A DNA stretch of 64,000 bases from Lunularia cruciata (Eukaryota; Streptophyta; Marchantiopsida; Lunulariales; Lunulariaceae): assembly GCA_948567375.1 (NCBI GenBank), contig OX419757.1, positions 35,712,001-35,776,000 of the forward strand. Direction: 5' to 3'. This document shows, piece by piece, positions 53,441 to 64,000 of this stretch (position 1 is its first letter; each line of letters starts with the position of its first letter). The notes beneath the pieces were generated by a model. That model was not told the origin of the DNA, did no database searches, and worked only from the letters and a program-made list of their open reading frames with translations. Both the position numbers and the translations under genes were made by a program.

Positions 53441-54357
53441 TACCTCTTTATGTTGTTCAAAGATTGCCTGTATGAAGGCCAACAGCCTCTATAGAGACAA
53501 GCACAACAATTGGTAGATATATGCCCAGTACGGCTACAATTGTAACAACGATGTTGTTCTCCTTGAGTTTCTTTTCCTTGTGGGATTCCATCTCTTCATT
53601 CTTCTACTTGTCTACGTTCTCCTTAAAGCAGTTGTGCTCCTCAATCTTAAAATTGAAGGTTGCCCAATTCAATTGGTACTGGTCCACCCATGTGTGGCAT
53701 TACTGCCCAATAATGTTGAGGTGGAACTACTCCTTCACCTCCACCCAATGCTTTGGCTATTCTTTGTGCACAACCAACGGCTTCAAATATCGTGTGAGGA
53801 TTTTGCACCATGACTTCTTGGCAAATCTGCTCCTTCAACCCTCATTTGAAATTGTCAAGAGCCTCTATTAGACTCATGTCGGTTATTACAACTTGTAGAT
53901 CCATAAATGCCTCCATATACTCTTGTATGTTGTTCTTCTATCTCAATCTCCATAGTCAAATTTGGGCCATTTGCATGGAATCCACCGGTTGGAAATTCTT
54001 TAGCAATCCTTCTTGCATTGCTGTACACATGACCTCCCGTCTCTCTGCCAACATGGATCGTTCCCAAGCATCATACCATGTGAGGGCTTTATCGGTCAAG
54101 TACCCACATGCAAACACGCCTGCAGCATGCTCTCTAATCTCTATTAAGAACAATCGGAAATATAGATTCATTCACAAGATCTAATTTTCCATTACTCCCA
54201 TCGTATGTTGCCCCTTGTAAGGCTCGATGTTGCAGGTCTTCTTCATCCATAATAGCAATGTGGCTTCATCATTGACAAGGTTTGTAGGCACAGGTGCCTC
54301 TCCAAGTACTTCAATCTTTGGTACTGGGTTTTGAGACGGATCTTCTTCTTGCATTGT
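53441..54357 (-). pseudogene. Gag with an intact CCHC zinc knuckle (family B), first part
   Basis: The zinc knuckle near 53495-53545 reads CYNCSRTGHISTNC, with all four ligands, followed by CACLYRGCW. Capsid segments at 53647-54171: VMVQNPHTIFEAVGCAQRIA, KALTWYDAWERSML, REVMCTAMQEGLLKNFQPVD. Gag packages RNA. The frame shifts a few times. It is interrupted by the solo LTR at 54358 and resumes at 55078. Confidence 0.88.
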
Positions 54358-55077
54358 TGTAATACTCCGAGAAAACACAGATTGCACACTCAAACATTCG
54401 ATGCCCCAAAGGAGCACCTTCTCTTTATTATATAGACAAAGATCTCCTCCAAGGAAGCTCCACCATAGGATTAGGGACACAGATAGGTGACATGTCAGCA
54501 AGCTCCACCCTTGGATTACTTACTTGGATGGGTGACATGTTTGGTCTAGGTCCTATCTGGTTGGTCAAACAAGCTTTGACCAAAGGGAATCTTCTTGTAG
54601 GAATCTCAAAATCACATGAGTAAGGTACCATTGGAAAGCTCTCAATGAGACAAAGCAAGGGGGAGGGAAGGCCAAACTTTCTTCCATTGGAGAACGGAAT
54701 CTGCATATTTTTTAGGCCTAATTCATCCGTTTAGGCCTCCAAAATTGCCTTCAAAGATTTCAACCATATTTTGGTTCCTACTCTATTAGTAGAAGTCCCC
54801 TTTTGGTGATACCTCTTTCTGATCTGTTTAGTCCATCATGTGTAAAATCCTTCCAGATATTACCAAACCAATCCTCACCTTTAAATCATATGTCTAGCTA
54901 TTGGTTCTAAGGTTCTCAAGATTATTTTGGTTTCTGCTCTATTAGTAGAAGTATGCTTTTGGTGATACTTCTGTCTTATCTATTTTGACCATCATGTATA
55001 ACATCATTCTAGATGTTACCAAACCAAATTTGACATCTAGATCATATGGCTAGCTCTTGGTATTACAATTGCTTGAT
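54358..55077 (-). repeat. Solo LTR, family B long form (720 bp)
   Basis: TGTAATACTCC...GGTATTACA with neither primer site nor purine tract. The flanks are ATTGT (54353-54357) and ATTGC (55078-55082), a 5-bp duplication with one change. Gag reads through when the LTR is ignored. It arose by recombination between the two LTRs of an inserted element. Confidence 0.93.
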
Positions 55078-55640
55078 CATTCCCGAGGATCTGCACTTGA
55101 CTTTGTAATGTCTCCATGGTCATCTTAATCTCTCAAAATTCATTGAACATCCCTTGCATTCCTTGCACTAGCTCTTGCAATTGCAGATCCATAGTTCTTG
55201 CAACACTCAATTGCTAATGTGTATATCTATACAGAGTCAATATGATCAGTCTAGAAAGTGCACAAACTATCGGAACTACCATTGGGACCTTAGAAGCTAT
55301 CACTCGTTGATAATACTCCTCACCAAAATTCCTAACCACAAAATCTCTAAACATCACTTTTGGTCTCACCACATAAAAAATTTCTACTTGAGTGTTGAAA
55401 AAGAGAAGATTTAGGACATTCACATCCATATTGTCATAATAGAATGTAGATTGTCAAATTCCACTCTCTGTCATATATCACCACATGTAGAATCACTGGG
55501 TTTGGTGAGTTCATCACCTGTCCATGAATTCTGCACCAAAGTGATAAACTAGCAATACTTGATGTGGATTGGATTTGAGAATGGAAAGCTAGTTATGGGA
55601 AATTGTCCTCTTGGTGCATCCATCCCATCCGCTCTCTAAA
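55078..55640 (-). pseudogene. Gag N-terminal part (family B)
   Basis: The segment before the solo LTR: QxLMQEMQGMFNEF region, ELQDLVQGMQ-like and the open segment 55214-55429 with VRPKVMFRDFVVRNFGEEYYQ. It matches 43440-43740. Confidence 0.82.
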
Positions 55641-55750
55641 TTCCTTCCTAAGTCTAGCAATTACTCTATGTTCTCCTCCTCAAATTACTTAGTTTCAGTA
55701 GTTTGTGCTCTTCCAAGAGGGATGATCCACTCTCTTGGACTAAAACACTC

Positions 55751-55762
55751 GCTCTAATACCA
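55751..55762 (-). other. Primer-binding site, one change
   Basis: Reverse complement TGGTATTAGAGC, one base inside the LTR. Confidence 0.9.
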
Positions 55763-55763
55763 T

Positions 55764-56497
55764 TGTAATACTCTTAGGACAAAAGAAGAGAGAAAACACA
55801 GATTTCGCACTCAATCGTTCAATGCTCCAAAGGAGCACCTTCTCTTTATTATATAGACCAAGAGGATTTGCTCCAAGGAAGCTCCACCACAAGATTAGGC
55901 ACACATATAGGTGACATGTCAGCAAGCTCCACCCTTGGATTACTTACTTGGATAGGTGATATGTCGATCTTGGTCCTATTTGGTTGGTCAAACAAGCTTT
56001 GACCAAAGGGAATCTTTTAGGGAATATTCCTATAAGAATCTCAAAATCACATGGGTAAGGTACCATTGGAAAGCTCTCAACAAGACAAAATAGGGTGAGG
56101 AGAGGCTAACCTTTTCTCCATTTTGGGGGGGGGAGAGCTTTTGCACATTTTCAAGGCCTATTTCATCCGTTTAGGCCTCCAAAATTACCTTCAAAGATTT
56201 CAACCATATTTGGTTCCTACTTTATTAGTAGAAGTCCCCTTTTGGTGATACCTCTTTCTGATCTGTTTAGTCCATCATGTGTAACATCCTTCTAGATGTT
56301 ACCAAACTAATTCTCACCTTTAAATCATATGTCTAGTTATTGATGTCTAGTTATTGATTTTCAAGTCTATTTTGGTTTCTGCCTTATTAGTAGTATTCTT
56401 TTGGTGATACTTCTATCTGATCTATTTTGACCATCATTCCAGATGTTACAAATCCAAATTTCACATCTAGATCATATGGCTAGCACTTGGTATTACA
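55764..56497 (-). repeat. 5' LTR, family B long form (734 bp)
   Basis: TGTAATACTC...GGTATTACA, TATA box near 55846-55858 (minus strand). It has the duplicated outer unit, with the second copy shortened near 56340-56400. Confidence 0.93.
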
Positions 56498-57971
56498 ATT
56501 AGGGTCAAAGAGAAAGCATATAGGTAAGAATTACCTCTCTATGTTATAGGGACAATAGTTATTTGTAAGACATGAAAATGTTTCATGGGCCTAATAAAAG
56601 AAGTCCAAAGTGCACAACTTAATGGAAAAGTTCCTAAGAAATTGAAAGATGTGCTCAATGAGCTTCAAGATATCTTCCCCAATGACCTACTCTAAGGATT
56701 ACCACCAAAAAGGAGAGTAGATCATAAAATTGAGATAATTTCTTAAAAAAAACACCTCATTGTAAGACCCCATATAGTCTTTTACCTCATGAGTTGGAGG
56801 ACGGTAAAGTTCAAATCAACGATATGCTATAGAAAGGGTTTATCCAACCTAGCATAATATTATGTGGGGCTCTTGTCTTGTTTGTGAAGAAAAAAGATGA
56901 TACAATGCACATGTGCATTGATTATCGAGGCCTAAATCAACAAATGGTGAAGAACAAATACCCTTTACCCCGTATGGGTGACCTATTCAATCAACCTAAT
57001 AGAGCAAATCACTTTACCAAACTTGACTTATGGAGTGGTTACAACCAAATATGGATTGTGGACAAAGACGTCCACAAAACTGCCTTTTGAACAAGGTATG
57101 TCAATTTGAGTACTTGGTGATACTATTTTGCTTCACTAATGCACCAACCACTTTCATGAGTTTGATGAATGACGTATTTTGTCTATACTTGAGTAAATCA
57201 TTTTTGTAGATGGCATTTGGTCTACAATAGGACAATGATGGAACACAAGCAACGTCTATGAGAAGTCCTCCAGATTCTATGACAAAATCAATTGTACACC
57301 AAAATCTCAAAGTATGAGTTTGTAAAGTCTGAAGTAGACTACTTGGGGCATAAATTAAGTGCAAAAAGTATTCAAGTGATAAAATAGAAGTCATTCAAAA
57401 ATGAAGTGCTCCAAAAGATCAAACTTAACTCAAGGGTATCTTGGGATTGATGGGTTCTATAATTGATTTGTCAAGGACTTCTCTAAGGTTTCATAGCCTC
57501 TAATGGCACTACTTGGTAAGGGAAAGAAGTGAGTATGGAGAACCACACAAGAATTGGCCTTTTAGGAATTGCAAGATGCATTACTACATGCACCAATCTT
57601 GAATTGGTATGACCCAAAATGTCCAATCAAGTTGGCTATAAATGCATCAAGCACATCAATAGGAGCAATCCTACAACAAGAGTGGAATGATAGATAGCAC
57701 CTAGTTGCATATTTCTCTTGAAATTTGTTACCGGCAAAATTCAACTATCACACTACCAAACAAGAAGAGTGGATCATTGTCCTTACAACCAAGCATTGGA
57801 AGCACTATCTTTGCAAGGCATTTGTAGTGGAGAAAAACCACAACCCTCTAGTCTACCTCAAGACACAAATAGATCTCCCTTGTCAATAGATTTGATGTGC
57901 AAAGTGGAGACAAATGTTCAACATGATGATCATATATATGGAAGGCAAGAAGCAACTAGCAGATGCATTTA
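56498..57971 (+). pseudogene. Family B pre-RT, RT and RNase H, plus strand, second part
   Basis: Continues 50732. Pre-RT at 56560-56700, RT at 56760-57420: [33 protein letters not shown] and [27 protein letters not shown] (open 56878-57090), then LTNAPTTFMSLMNDVF in a shifted frame; the catalytic box near 57195-57215 is lost. RNase H at 57500-57960 (WYDPKCPIKLAINASSTSIGAIL, KHWKHYLC, LADAF). It is cut by a B LTR at 57972. Confidence 0.87.
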
Positions 57972-58711
57972 TGTAATACTCCAAGAACAAGAGAAGAGAG
58001 AAAAAACAGATTTCACACTCAATCATCCGATGCCCCAAAGGAGCACCTTCTCTTTATATATAGACAAAGAGGATCTCCTCCAAGGAAGCTCCACCATAGG
58101 ATTTGACACACAAATAGGTGACATGTCAGCAAGTTCCACCTTTGGATTACTTAATTAGATGGGTGACATGTCGGACTTGGTCCTATCTAGTTGGTCAAAC
58201 AAGCTTTGATTGAAGGAAATATTTTAGGGAATCTTCTTGTAGGAATATCAAAATCACTTGAGTGAGGTATTGTTGGAAAGCTCTTGATAAGAAAAACCAG
58301 GAAGGAGGAAAGGCTAGCCTCCTCTATATTAGGGAGGGAAGAATTTACACATTTTTGAGGCCTAATTCATCCGTTTAGGCCTCCAAAATTGCCTTCAAAG
58401 ATTTCAACCATATTTTGGTTCCTACTCTATTAGTAGAAGTCCTCTTTTGGTGATACCTCTTTTTGATCTGTTTAGTCCATTATGTGTAACATCCTTCTAG
58501 ATATTACCAAACCAATTCCCACCTTTAAATCATATGTCTAGCTATTGGTTCTAAGGTTTTCAAGTTTATTTTGGTTTATGCCCTATTAGTAGAAGTACTC
58601 TTTTGGTGATACTTCTATCTGATATATTTTGACCATTATGTATAGCATCATTCCAGATGTTACCAAACCAAATTTCACATCTAGATCATATGGCTGGCTC
58701 TTGGTATTACA
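57972..58711 (-). repeat. LTR, family B long form (740 bp)
   Basis: TGTAATACTCC...GGTATTACA, with the duplicated outer unit. The flanks ATTTA and AGAAG do not match, there is no primer site or purine tract beside it, and the host pol does not resume on the right. So it is a solo LTR whose right flank was rearranged, or a truncated element. Confidence 0.88.
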
Positions 58712-59635
58712 AGAAGAGTTCAAACCTTAGAAATGACTTAGTAAAGGAGTAATGAAAGGAAAGTTGAGGAAGTAAATGTGACTCTTAGTCTAGTGATCTG
58801 ATACCTTTAGACATATAATTTATTAATACATATATGATTATTGTGTAAAGTAACCACCAATGCTAAGTTTGTGACTTAAAACACTTCAATTGCATTTTTA
58901 TATATCATTGGGGACAAATATAATATAAGAACAAATATCTCTTACCATAGGAAGAGATATTTTGATCATAAGTGAGTTTTTCTAATACCAACAAATTTAC
59001 TTTCTTTGAAAACAGGAAGTGGTTATCATTATCCTGCCCCTATTACTTAGACATGAAGCAATTCTTCTCAATAATGAGAATTTTATTCTTTGATCATTGT
59101 ATTACAATTTATTTTGAAGTTCTCAAAAAATATATCAAAATATTCTAAAGGGGAATTTAGATGTAGGAAAAGATAGCTTGTCTGATTATGAAACTTGAGT
59201 CTATATTTATTTAAGGCAGTAAAAATGTGAACTAATTAATCTCATTTATTTAAGAAAAAAAATTCAATTTACTGCAAATAAAAATTCATGCAAATTGCAT
59301 GAGTGAACATCAATTCATGGATATAATACAATCACAAATATGAAGTTTAGGGGGTGGAGTCTTTAGGTTTCATCATTACAATGATCTATATTAGACTAAA
59401 GATAATACACACTGATCAAAATAAAACTTTCATATCGTCTAAAACTTCTATACATTGCTTAAATAAAACTTCTAGATTGTCTAAAACTTTTATACATTGC
59501 AGTTCATTGAGTTTAAAACCTATAATTCACTTATATTGTCCTTTCTAGTTTGTATATAATTTGTAGAAACCATTTCAATTTCAGACATTTCTTAAAATGA
59601 ACCATCAAACTTACACAAACATTTTGAGCTTCTGA
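58712..59635. other. AT-rich segment without recognisable gene
   Basis: About 920 bp, AT-rich, open frames no longer than 64 codons. Two near repeats, AAAACTTCTAGATTGTCTAAAACTT-like, at 59430-59490. No similarity to the elements. Confidence 0.55.
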
Positions 59636-60225
59636 GCTTGAGGAGATCAGATTTGGGTGCTGAGGCTTCCACCTCATATGTTGGTGATAGAGATGCTTTG
59701 GACTTCATGTGTGGAGCAGCACAGGTGGATGCATCTGCAGCAGTGACTAGGAGTGCAGAACGTGCTCCAGAGCCTAGAGGAGCATCAGTGGAGTTGGACC
59801 CACAGAGAGGAGAGGTTGGGAGACAGGTCAGACTTCCCCAGTCCTTCACGCTATCTGAGGCATTGCAGATGACATCCATGGTTCCTAGACGTCCTAATGC
59901 AGGTGTGGTAGGTGGTGATGGAGTACATGACGGACTACTTGCTAGTCAGCCACCTGCTACTACACATACTGAGTCTAGCATGATGTTGGGGGCGGTTCAG
60001 CTGATTATGCGGCATCCTTTGTTTTCAGCTAGTGACATGTTTACATTGGGAGTTGACCCAACCCCAGTATTCCGGTTGGCTGCCACGTTGTGTGAGAGTA
60101 GGGATGGTGCAGTTCATACTACTAGAGCAGCAGTGGTTGGTAGTGGAGCTGACTTGGTTGAGGAGCATGAGATCCGTTCAGCGACCAGTGGTTTATGGTA
60201 GGTAGCAACGGCTAGACTGGAAGAG
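59636..60225 (+). pseudogene. Gag-protease linker (family C)
   Basis: 187 codons open (59638-60201), colinear with 38500-39070: RDALDFMCGAAQVDAS, QVRLPQSFTLSEALQM, VFRLAATLCESRDGAV. No known domain. Its conservation between copies shows that it was coding. Confidence 0.8.
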
Positions 60226-60640
60226 TTGTCAGCTAGACCGGCCTTTGAGAGAGCACGGTTTACACTTGGTGTTGTCCTATTGGATAACCAGAGGGGGATT
60301 TTTTGTTTGGTGGGACCTTCAGGGAAGGTCTATACACCACAAAGAGTCTTGTTAGACTCTGGTGCACAGCCTCTTATGTTGGGGAAGGCTGTAGTTGTCG
60401 GTCTGGAGTTACGGAAGACCGATGTAGAGAGGTGTCCATTTCAGATCCAGACATCTCTTGGTGGTGGTTCAACACAGTACATCACACGTGGAGAGCTTGT
60501 TGTCTAGGTTCAGCCTGGTCATCCGACTGATAGCTCGGTGGTGAGAGCTCAGGCTATTGTGACGATAGCTGAGTCATATGATGTACTAGTTGGGGGAGCG
60601 GTGTTATACCCTATGGTTTCAGCATTGACTATTGGGAGGA
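60226..60640 (+). pseudogene. Retropepsin-like protease (family C), active-site triad intact
   Basis: TPQRVLLDSGAQPLMLGKA at 60331-60387 has the D-S-G catalytic triad, while the minus copy has D-F-G. Then ELRKTDVERCPFQIQT and, after a stop near 60505, ESYDVLVGGAVLYPM (60571-60617), the second protease motif. Confidence 0.87.
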
Positions 60641-60844
60641 GACAACCTCTTATAGACCTGGTTGGCAGTTTGGTGAGGGACGGGTATGTCGCCTACCAGT
60701 ACGCTTCAGTAGTGGCAGTCTTGGCTCACTACAGTCCGGGACTATGGCAGCGTTAGTTTTAGCTTTCAGTGGTGCAATTACTTGGCCCTGGTGACTTGTT
60801 GGAGGGGAACGCCCATGCAGAGGATACTCTAGTACCAGAGAAGA
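60641..60844 (+). pseudogene. Conserved segment between protease and methyltransferase (family C)
   Basis: Matches 37863-38090: DYWEETTSYRPGW and TWPGDLL-like residues in shifted frames. No domain recognised. Confidence 0.6.
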
Positions 60845-62029
60845 TCACTTGGCTATGGAGTACGAGTGGGATTGTTCCATCCACCTTGGATGTTCCATTG
60901 TGGAGTTCAAAGGAGGCATTGCAGCAGCATGCAGATCAGTTGGTGCAGCAGGCTTGGAGTGGAGCCTTTGTACCATCAGGAGATGAGTGTGAGGATGAGC
61001 CTCTAGAGGCGATTGCTTTGACACCTCTAGATACCACACTCATTGCTTGGCAGTATCTTGTAGAGAGGATATGCCTATTGGAGTTGTTTGGTGGGATCAG
61101 CACCGGACTAGCTGCGGTGTTATAGGCGGGTATCCGAGTACAAAGGTACTTGTATGTAGAGAGGGATGAGACTGCTAGGCGAGTCTCTCTACATCATGTG
61201 GCACACTTGGCCTATCAGTATCCGGAATTATTACCGATGTCAGCAGTCAGAGGTTACCAGAAGGCCTTACTAGGAGACATTTCCTTACTAGGGGCGCATG
61301 ACCTAGAGGGACATGGGCCTATCCACTTGGTGATTTCTGGATGGCCATGTCAGGGACATACACGTGTGGGCCGCGGTTTGGGTCTTCAGGATCCTCATTC
61401 TGGTGTGTTTTGGGAGATGTTACGGATACTATGCCATCTCCAGGTTCATCAGTCCGTTTCTCCAGCTTACCTTTTGGAGAACATTCCTTTGATGGGTGAT
61501 TCTCGCACTAGAGTGGTGGCGAGTACACATCAGGTCCATTCTTAGATGGGACCTGTTGTATTGTTAGATGCAGCCAGAGTGGGATCACGGGCTCATCGTC
61601 TTCGTCTTTGGTGGACAAACCTCTTACCCAGAGAGGTTCTACAGCATAGTTATGATGGGATTCAGCGACTAGACCACATTCTTGTTGATGGTATCTTGGA
61701 TGTTCGGCGTCAGTCTCAGACAGTGGTAGTGGCTGATAGGTCACCTATAGCAGTGGTGAACCTAGTTGGACAGCCTAGAGCAGCATTTCCCACACTCATG
61801 AGTTTCCCAAGCTCTCATGCTTTTCAAGAGGGTGGACCTTGACTTGTTTGGGACTCATAGTTACAGCAGTTGGTGGAGCCCAACGCTGATGAGAGAGAGC
61901 GAGCAATGGGTTTTCGCATTGGTATTACCGCTGTTCCAGCATTGTCAGAGGCATCCAAGCATCAGGTGTTAGGTCAGACTATGGACCTGAAATATTTGAC
62001 CTGGATTGTGAGCCTTGGCTTGGCAGAGC
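60845..62029 (+). pseudogene. C5-cytosine DNA methyltransferase domain (DNMT3-like), catalytic Cys present
   Basis: Motif I: ICLLELFGGISTGLAAVL at 61068-61121, then a TAG; YLYVERDE at 61147-61170. Motif IV: ISGWPCQGHTRVGRGLGL at 61333-61386, with the catalytic Cys codon at 61348-61350. Motif VI: LLENIP (61480-61497). One TAG at 61543, then LDAARVGSRAHRLRLWWTNL (61564-61623), motif VIII. Motifs IX-X: DERERAMGF and KHQVLGQTM at 61880-61985. The domain is therefore complete in motif order over about 390 codons. It is broken by at least three stops. C-5 methyltransferases use the Pro-Cys nucleophile to methylate cytosine with S-adenosylmethionine. Confidence 0.9.
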
Positions 62030-62713
62030 TGTGAGCCGGCATGTCTCTTACTCAGGATGAACCTCTGATGGCTATTATGGTAGCGCACCATGGACTAAAA
62101 AGGCAAGGAACCCCAACTCCATCATACTCCTCCAAGGCTAACACTCCAAGACTCAATACATTGCTCACTAGAGAACTCAATGAGAGAGAGATAGTTGCAA
62201 ATGAAAGGATGATGAGTACCTCCTCACCCCTTGTTTATATAGTGGTGAAATAGTTACGTACCAAAGTTACTAATTACCATAGTAACTCAAGTTACTAGAC
62301 TAAAAGTCAAGTAAAGTCAAAAAGCAGAAAGGAATATCCATTCACATGGGCATATTCCCCTAAGCATGTGATCTTATCTTGACCCAACCACTAAGTCAAG
62401 GATTCCTTCACATGGGCTATCCTTGGACTAAAGAAGAATCCAAAACAAAAAGGTTTGTGGGCCCAAGAGTTCTCAACTCTTTCCTCAAAGCCAAACACCT
62501 AGGAATAATACCAAGTCAACACACTAAAATCCAAAATAGTAGTGCTCATCTTTTCTACTTCCTCTAAAGTAAGGTCCCCTCTATCTTAGCTATGACTAAC
62601 TTTAGCTAACCATGACTAATATAGAACCATCCTTTATCTCTATATAAATAATATCTCTTAAGTACTTGTAATACCAAGCTAAATACCACACACATGCACA
62701 AATGGGTGTTACA
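62030..62713 (-). repeat. Solo LTR of a fourth retrotransposon family (D), 684 bp
   Basis: It starts TGTGAGCC and ends TGTTACA in plus orientation. On the minus strand it is TGTAACACCC...GGCTCACA with a TATA region (TTATTTATATAGAG, about 62640-62655). The flanks are GAGC/GAGC (AGAGC if the last A is shared), and the C reading frame (SLGLAE then QRR) joins exactly across it. The sequence matches no A-C LTR. Confidence 0.85.
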
Positions 62714-63052
62714 GAGCAGCGTAGGATGCGCTTGATAGGCATCACCACTCAGACACTTCTGAGCCTTGTGCCTATCGAGACGATTCAAGCACATGCTGGG
62801 GGTGATGGACTGAGTGGACATGGTATTCTTGGGACACATCCAATAGCTACTAGGGAGAGTGGTCTACTTGGAGTCCATCAAGGTGAGCGTGGGCTACTTG
62901 GATTACACCCTTGGTCCACATGGGATGCAGCTAGAAGACGTGTGGAGCTTGCAGCCAGAGTAGAGGGAGTTTTTCACACAGAGTTTGGGACCTCTAGTGG
63001 TCGGGAGCATGACACTATTGCTCCTAAGGGCCCAGTGTAGCATTCAGTCAGT
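62714..63052 (+). pseudogene. End of methyltransferase and linker to RT (family C)
   Basis: EQRRMRLIGITTQTLLSL continues the methyltransferase C-terminus. Then TIQAHAGGDGLSGHGI and the G-L-L-G-x-H-P repeats (GLLGVHQGERGLLGLHPW), then RVELAARVEGVFHTEF. Open over 62702-63040. Matches 36340-36690. Confidence 0.8.
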
Positions 63053-64000
63053 ATGTCTTCCACTCCTACTACAGTTACAGAGGATACTTGGGAGCCAGAT
63101 CTTGGACCCAAGCTTACTAGAGAGGAAAGACGGAGGGTTTGGAGATTCTTGAGGAGTCACACGAGTTGTTTTGCCTTCAGTATGAAGGATTTGGGTGCTC
63201 TGAAGGGACCTGGTATACGGATTGAGCTGACTAGCGACACACCAGTTTTCCGATGTCCTTATTGATATAGTGATATGGAGAGGACATTGATTCAGAGCCG
63301 GAGTAATGACCTTTTTGAGGCTGGTTTGGTGGAGATTTCACATGGAGAGTATGCATCAGCAACAGTGATGCCAGCCAAGAAGGATACGCATGGCAACTAT
63401 ACATATAGGCGGATGTGTGGAGATTACCGTCCTATCAACCAACAGACTAGGGCTGATTGGTATGCCATGCCTACACCGGAGGAGATTTTTGATACGATTG
63501 AGCATGCAAAGGTCTTCAATACTTTGGATCTTCAAGCGGGATATCATCAGTTGCCAATCAGGGAGGAGGATAAGTCCAAGACAGCATTTTGGGCTATTGA
63601 TCCTCACGGCAAGGATGTGTTATATCAGTGGAGGTTCTTACCATGTGGGTTAAAGAACGCTCCTGCTGAGTTCCAAAAGGTCATGGATAGGATCCTAGCT
63701 GGATTGGATTTTGCTCGGTGCTATATTGATGACATTTTGGTTTATAGCACTACTGTGGAGGAGCATGAGAGACAATTGTTGGAGGTGTTTGAGAGGTTGA
63801 GATCTCATGGATTCAAATTACATCCTGGGAAGTGTAGGTTCTTCCACGAGCAGGTTGAGTATTTGGGTCACACTATCTACCCCGGAGGACTTGGTGTTCA
63901 GCAGACCAAGGTGGAGGCCATTGCATGTATTCCTCGGCCTACAGATGTGAGCAGAGTGCAAGCATTCCTTGGGTTGGCGAACTTCTATTGCCGCTATGTT
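63053..64000 (+). pseudogene. Reverse transcriptase (family C), best preserved copy
   Basis: Reads in one frame except for one stop (63266): LTREERRRVWRFLRSHTSC, FSMKDLGALKGPGIRIEL, MCGDYRPINQQTRADWYAMP, FNTLDLQAGYHQLPIREEDK, LPCGLKNAPAEFQKVMDRI, CYIDDILVYSTTVEEHERQL (catalytic YIDD at about 63722-63733), KLHPGKCRFF, VEYLGHTIYPGG. The thumb continues past the window edge. Compared with the minus copy it is the least damaged. Confidence 0.93.

Larger units (their letters stand above)
50733..56497 (-). mobile_element. Family B retrotransposon (long LTRs), RT deleted, minus strand
   Basis: 3' LTR 50733-51477, chromodomain and integrase remnants, a deletion to pre-RT, protease, gag, primer site and 5' LTR 55764-56497. 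The flanks are ATTAG (50728-50732) and ATTAG (56498-56502), a perfect 5-bp target duplication. The host, a plus B element, is continuous across it. RT and RNase H are missing at about 52800. A solo LTR (54358-55077) interrupts gag. Confidence 0.94.
59636..64000 (+). mobile_element. Family C retrotransposon, 5'-truncated, plus strand
   Basis: It starts at the gag-protease linker (LRRSDLGAEASTSY, matching 39070 of the minus copy) and has no LTR or gag before it. Then protease, methyltransferase, linker and RT, running out of the window at 64000. It is interrupted at the end of the methyltransferase by the solo D LTR. Confidence 0.92.

Noticed and set aside
57972-58711. Target duplication around this B LTR.
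   Set aside because: The flanks ATTTA and AGAAG do not match, and the host coding sequence does not resume.
1-64000. CRISPR arrays, rRNA operons, tRNA genes, bacterial-type operons, riboswitches.
   Set aside because: None seen. The tRNA-Met-like sequences are primer-binding sites of 12 bases, not tRNA genes, and the direct repeats are LTRs or spacer units.

Overview
The window is plant nuclear DNA made almost entirely of decayed, nested Ty3/gypsy LTR retrotransposons. I see no intact host gene, rRNA, tRNA or CRISPR array. The evidence for a plant is the primer-binding site complementary to initiator tRNA-Met (TGGTATCAGAGC) after several LTRs, chromovirus-type chromodomains, a plant-type LINE-like reverse transcriptase remnant and plant-style promoter motifs (telo-box, TGGGCC, TATA boxes). 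I cannot name the species. A large, repeat-rich non-flowering plant genome is my guess only.

I sort the elements into three families by LTR and pol sequence. Family A has LTRs of about 415-540 bp that carry heat-shock-element arrays, and a chromodomain. Family B is a second chromodomain family with a short LTR form (574-592 bp) and a long form (720-745 bp). Family C is unusual: between its protease and reverse transcriptase it encodes a DNMT3-like cytosine-5 DNA methyltransferase domain, and its polyprotein ends in a PHD finger directly after integrase. A fourth family (D) is seen only as one solo LTR.

Layout: 1-2914 minus A element, inserted in the protease of a plus A element (2915-6776). 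7082-7281 is a 200-N gap. 7282-10358 minus B element with a large internal deletion. 10359-14456 plus C fragment inside a minus A element (14457-16869). 16870-19011 holds a LINE-like RT remnant and a perfect 72-bp palindrome. 19012-21331 is a 3'-truncated plus A element. 21332-30099 is mostly AT-rich DNA with no recognisable gene. 30100-50039 is a chimeric element (B-type 5' LTR and leader, A-type body and 3' LTR), interrupted by a near full-length minus C element (32409-42304) and a full-length plus B element (42507-48789). 50040-57971 is a plus B fragment interrupted by a minus B element (50733-56497, perfect 5-bp target duplication ATTAG), which itself carries a solo LTR (54358-55077). 57972-58711 is another B LTR. 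59636-64000 is a second 5'-truncated C element that keeps the methyltransferase catalytic Pro-Cys-Gln and is interrupted by the solo D LTR (62030-62713).

Every coding region is broken by stops or frameshifts, so these are fossils. Nesting gives a relative order of insertion. The most interesting content is family C: a retrotransposon combining a putative de novo DNA-methylation writer with a chromatin-reading PHD module. Second is family A, whose LTRs look heat-inducible. All family names here are my own labels.
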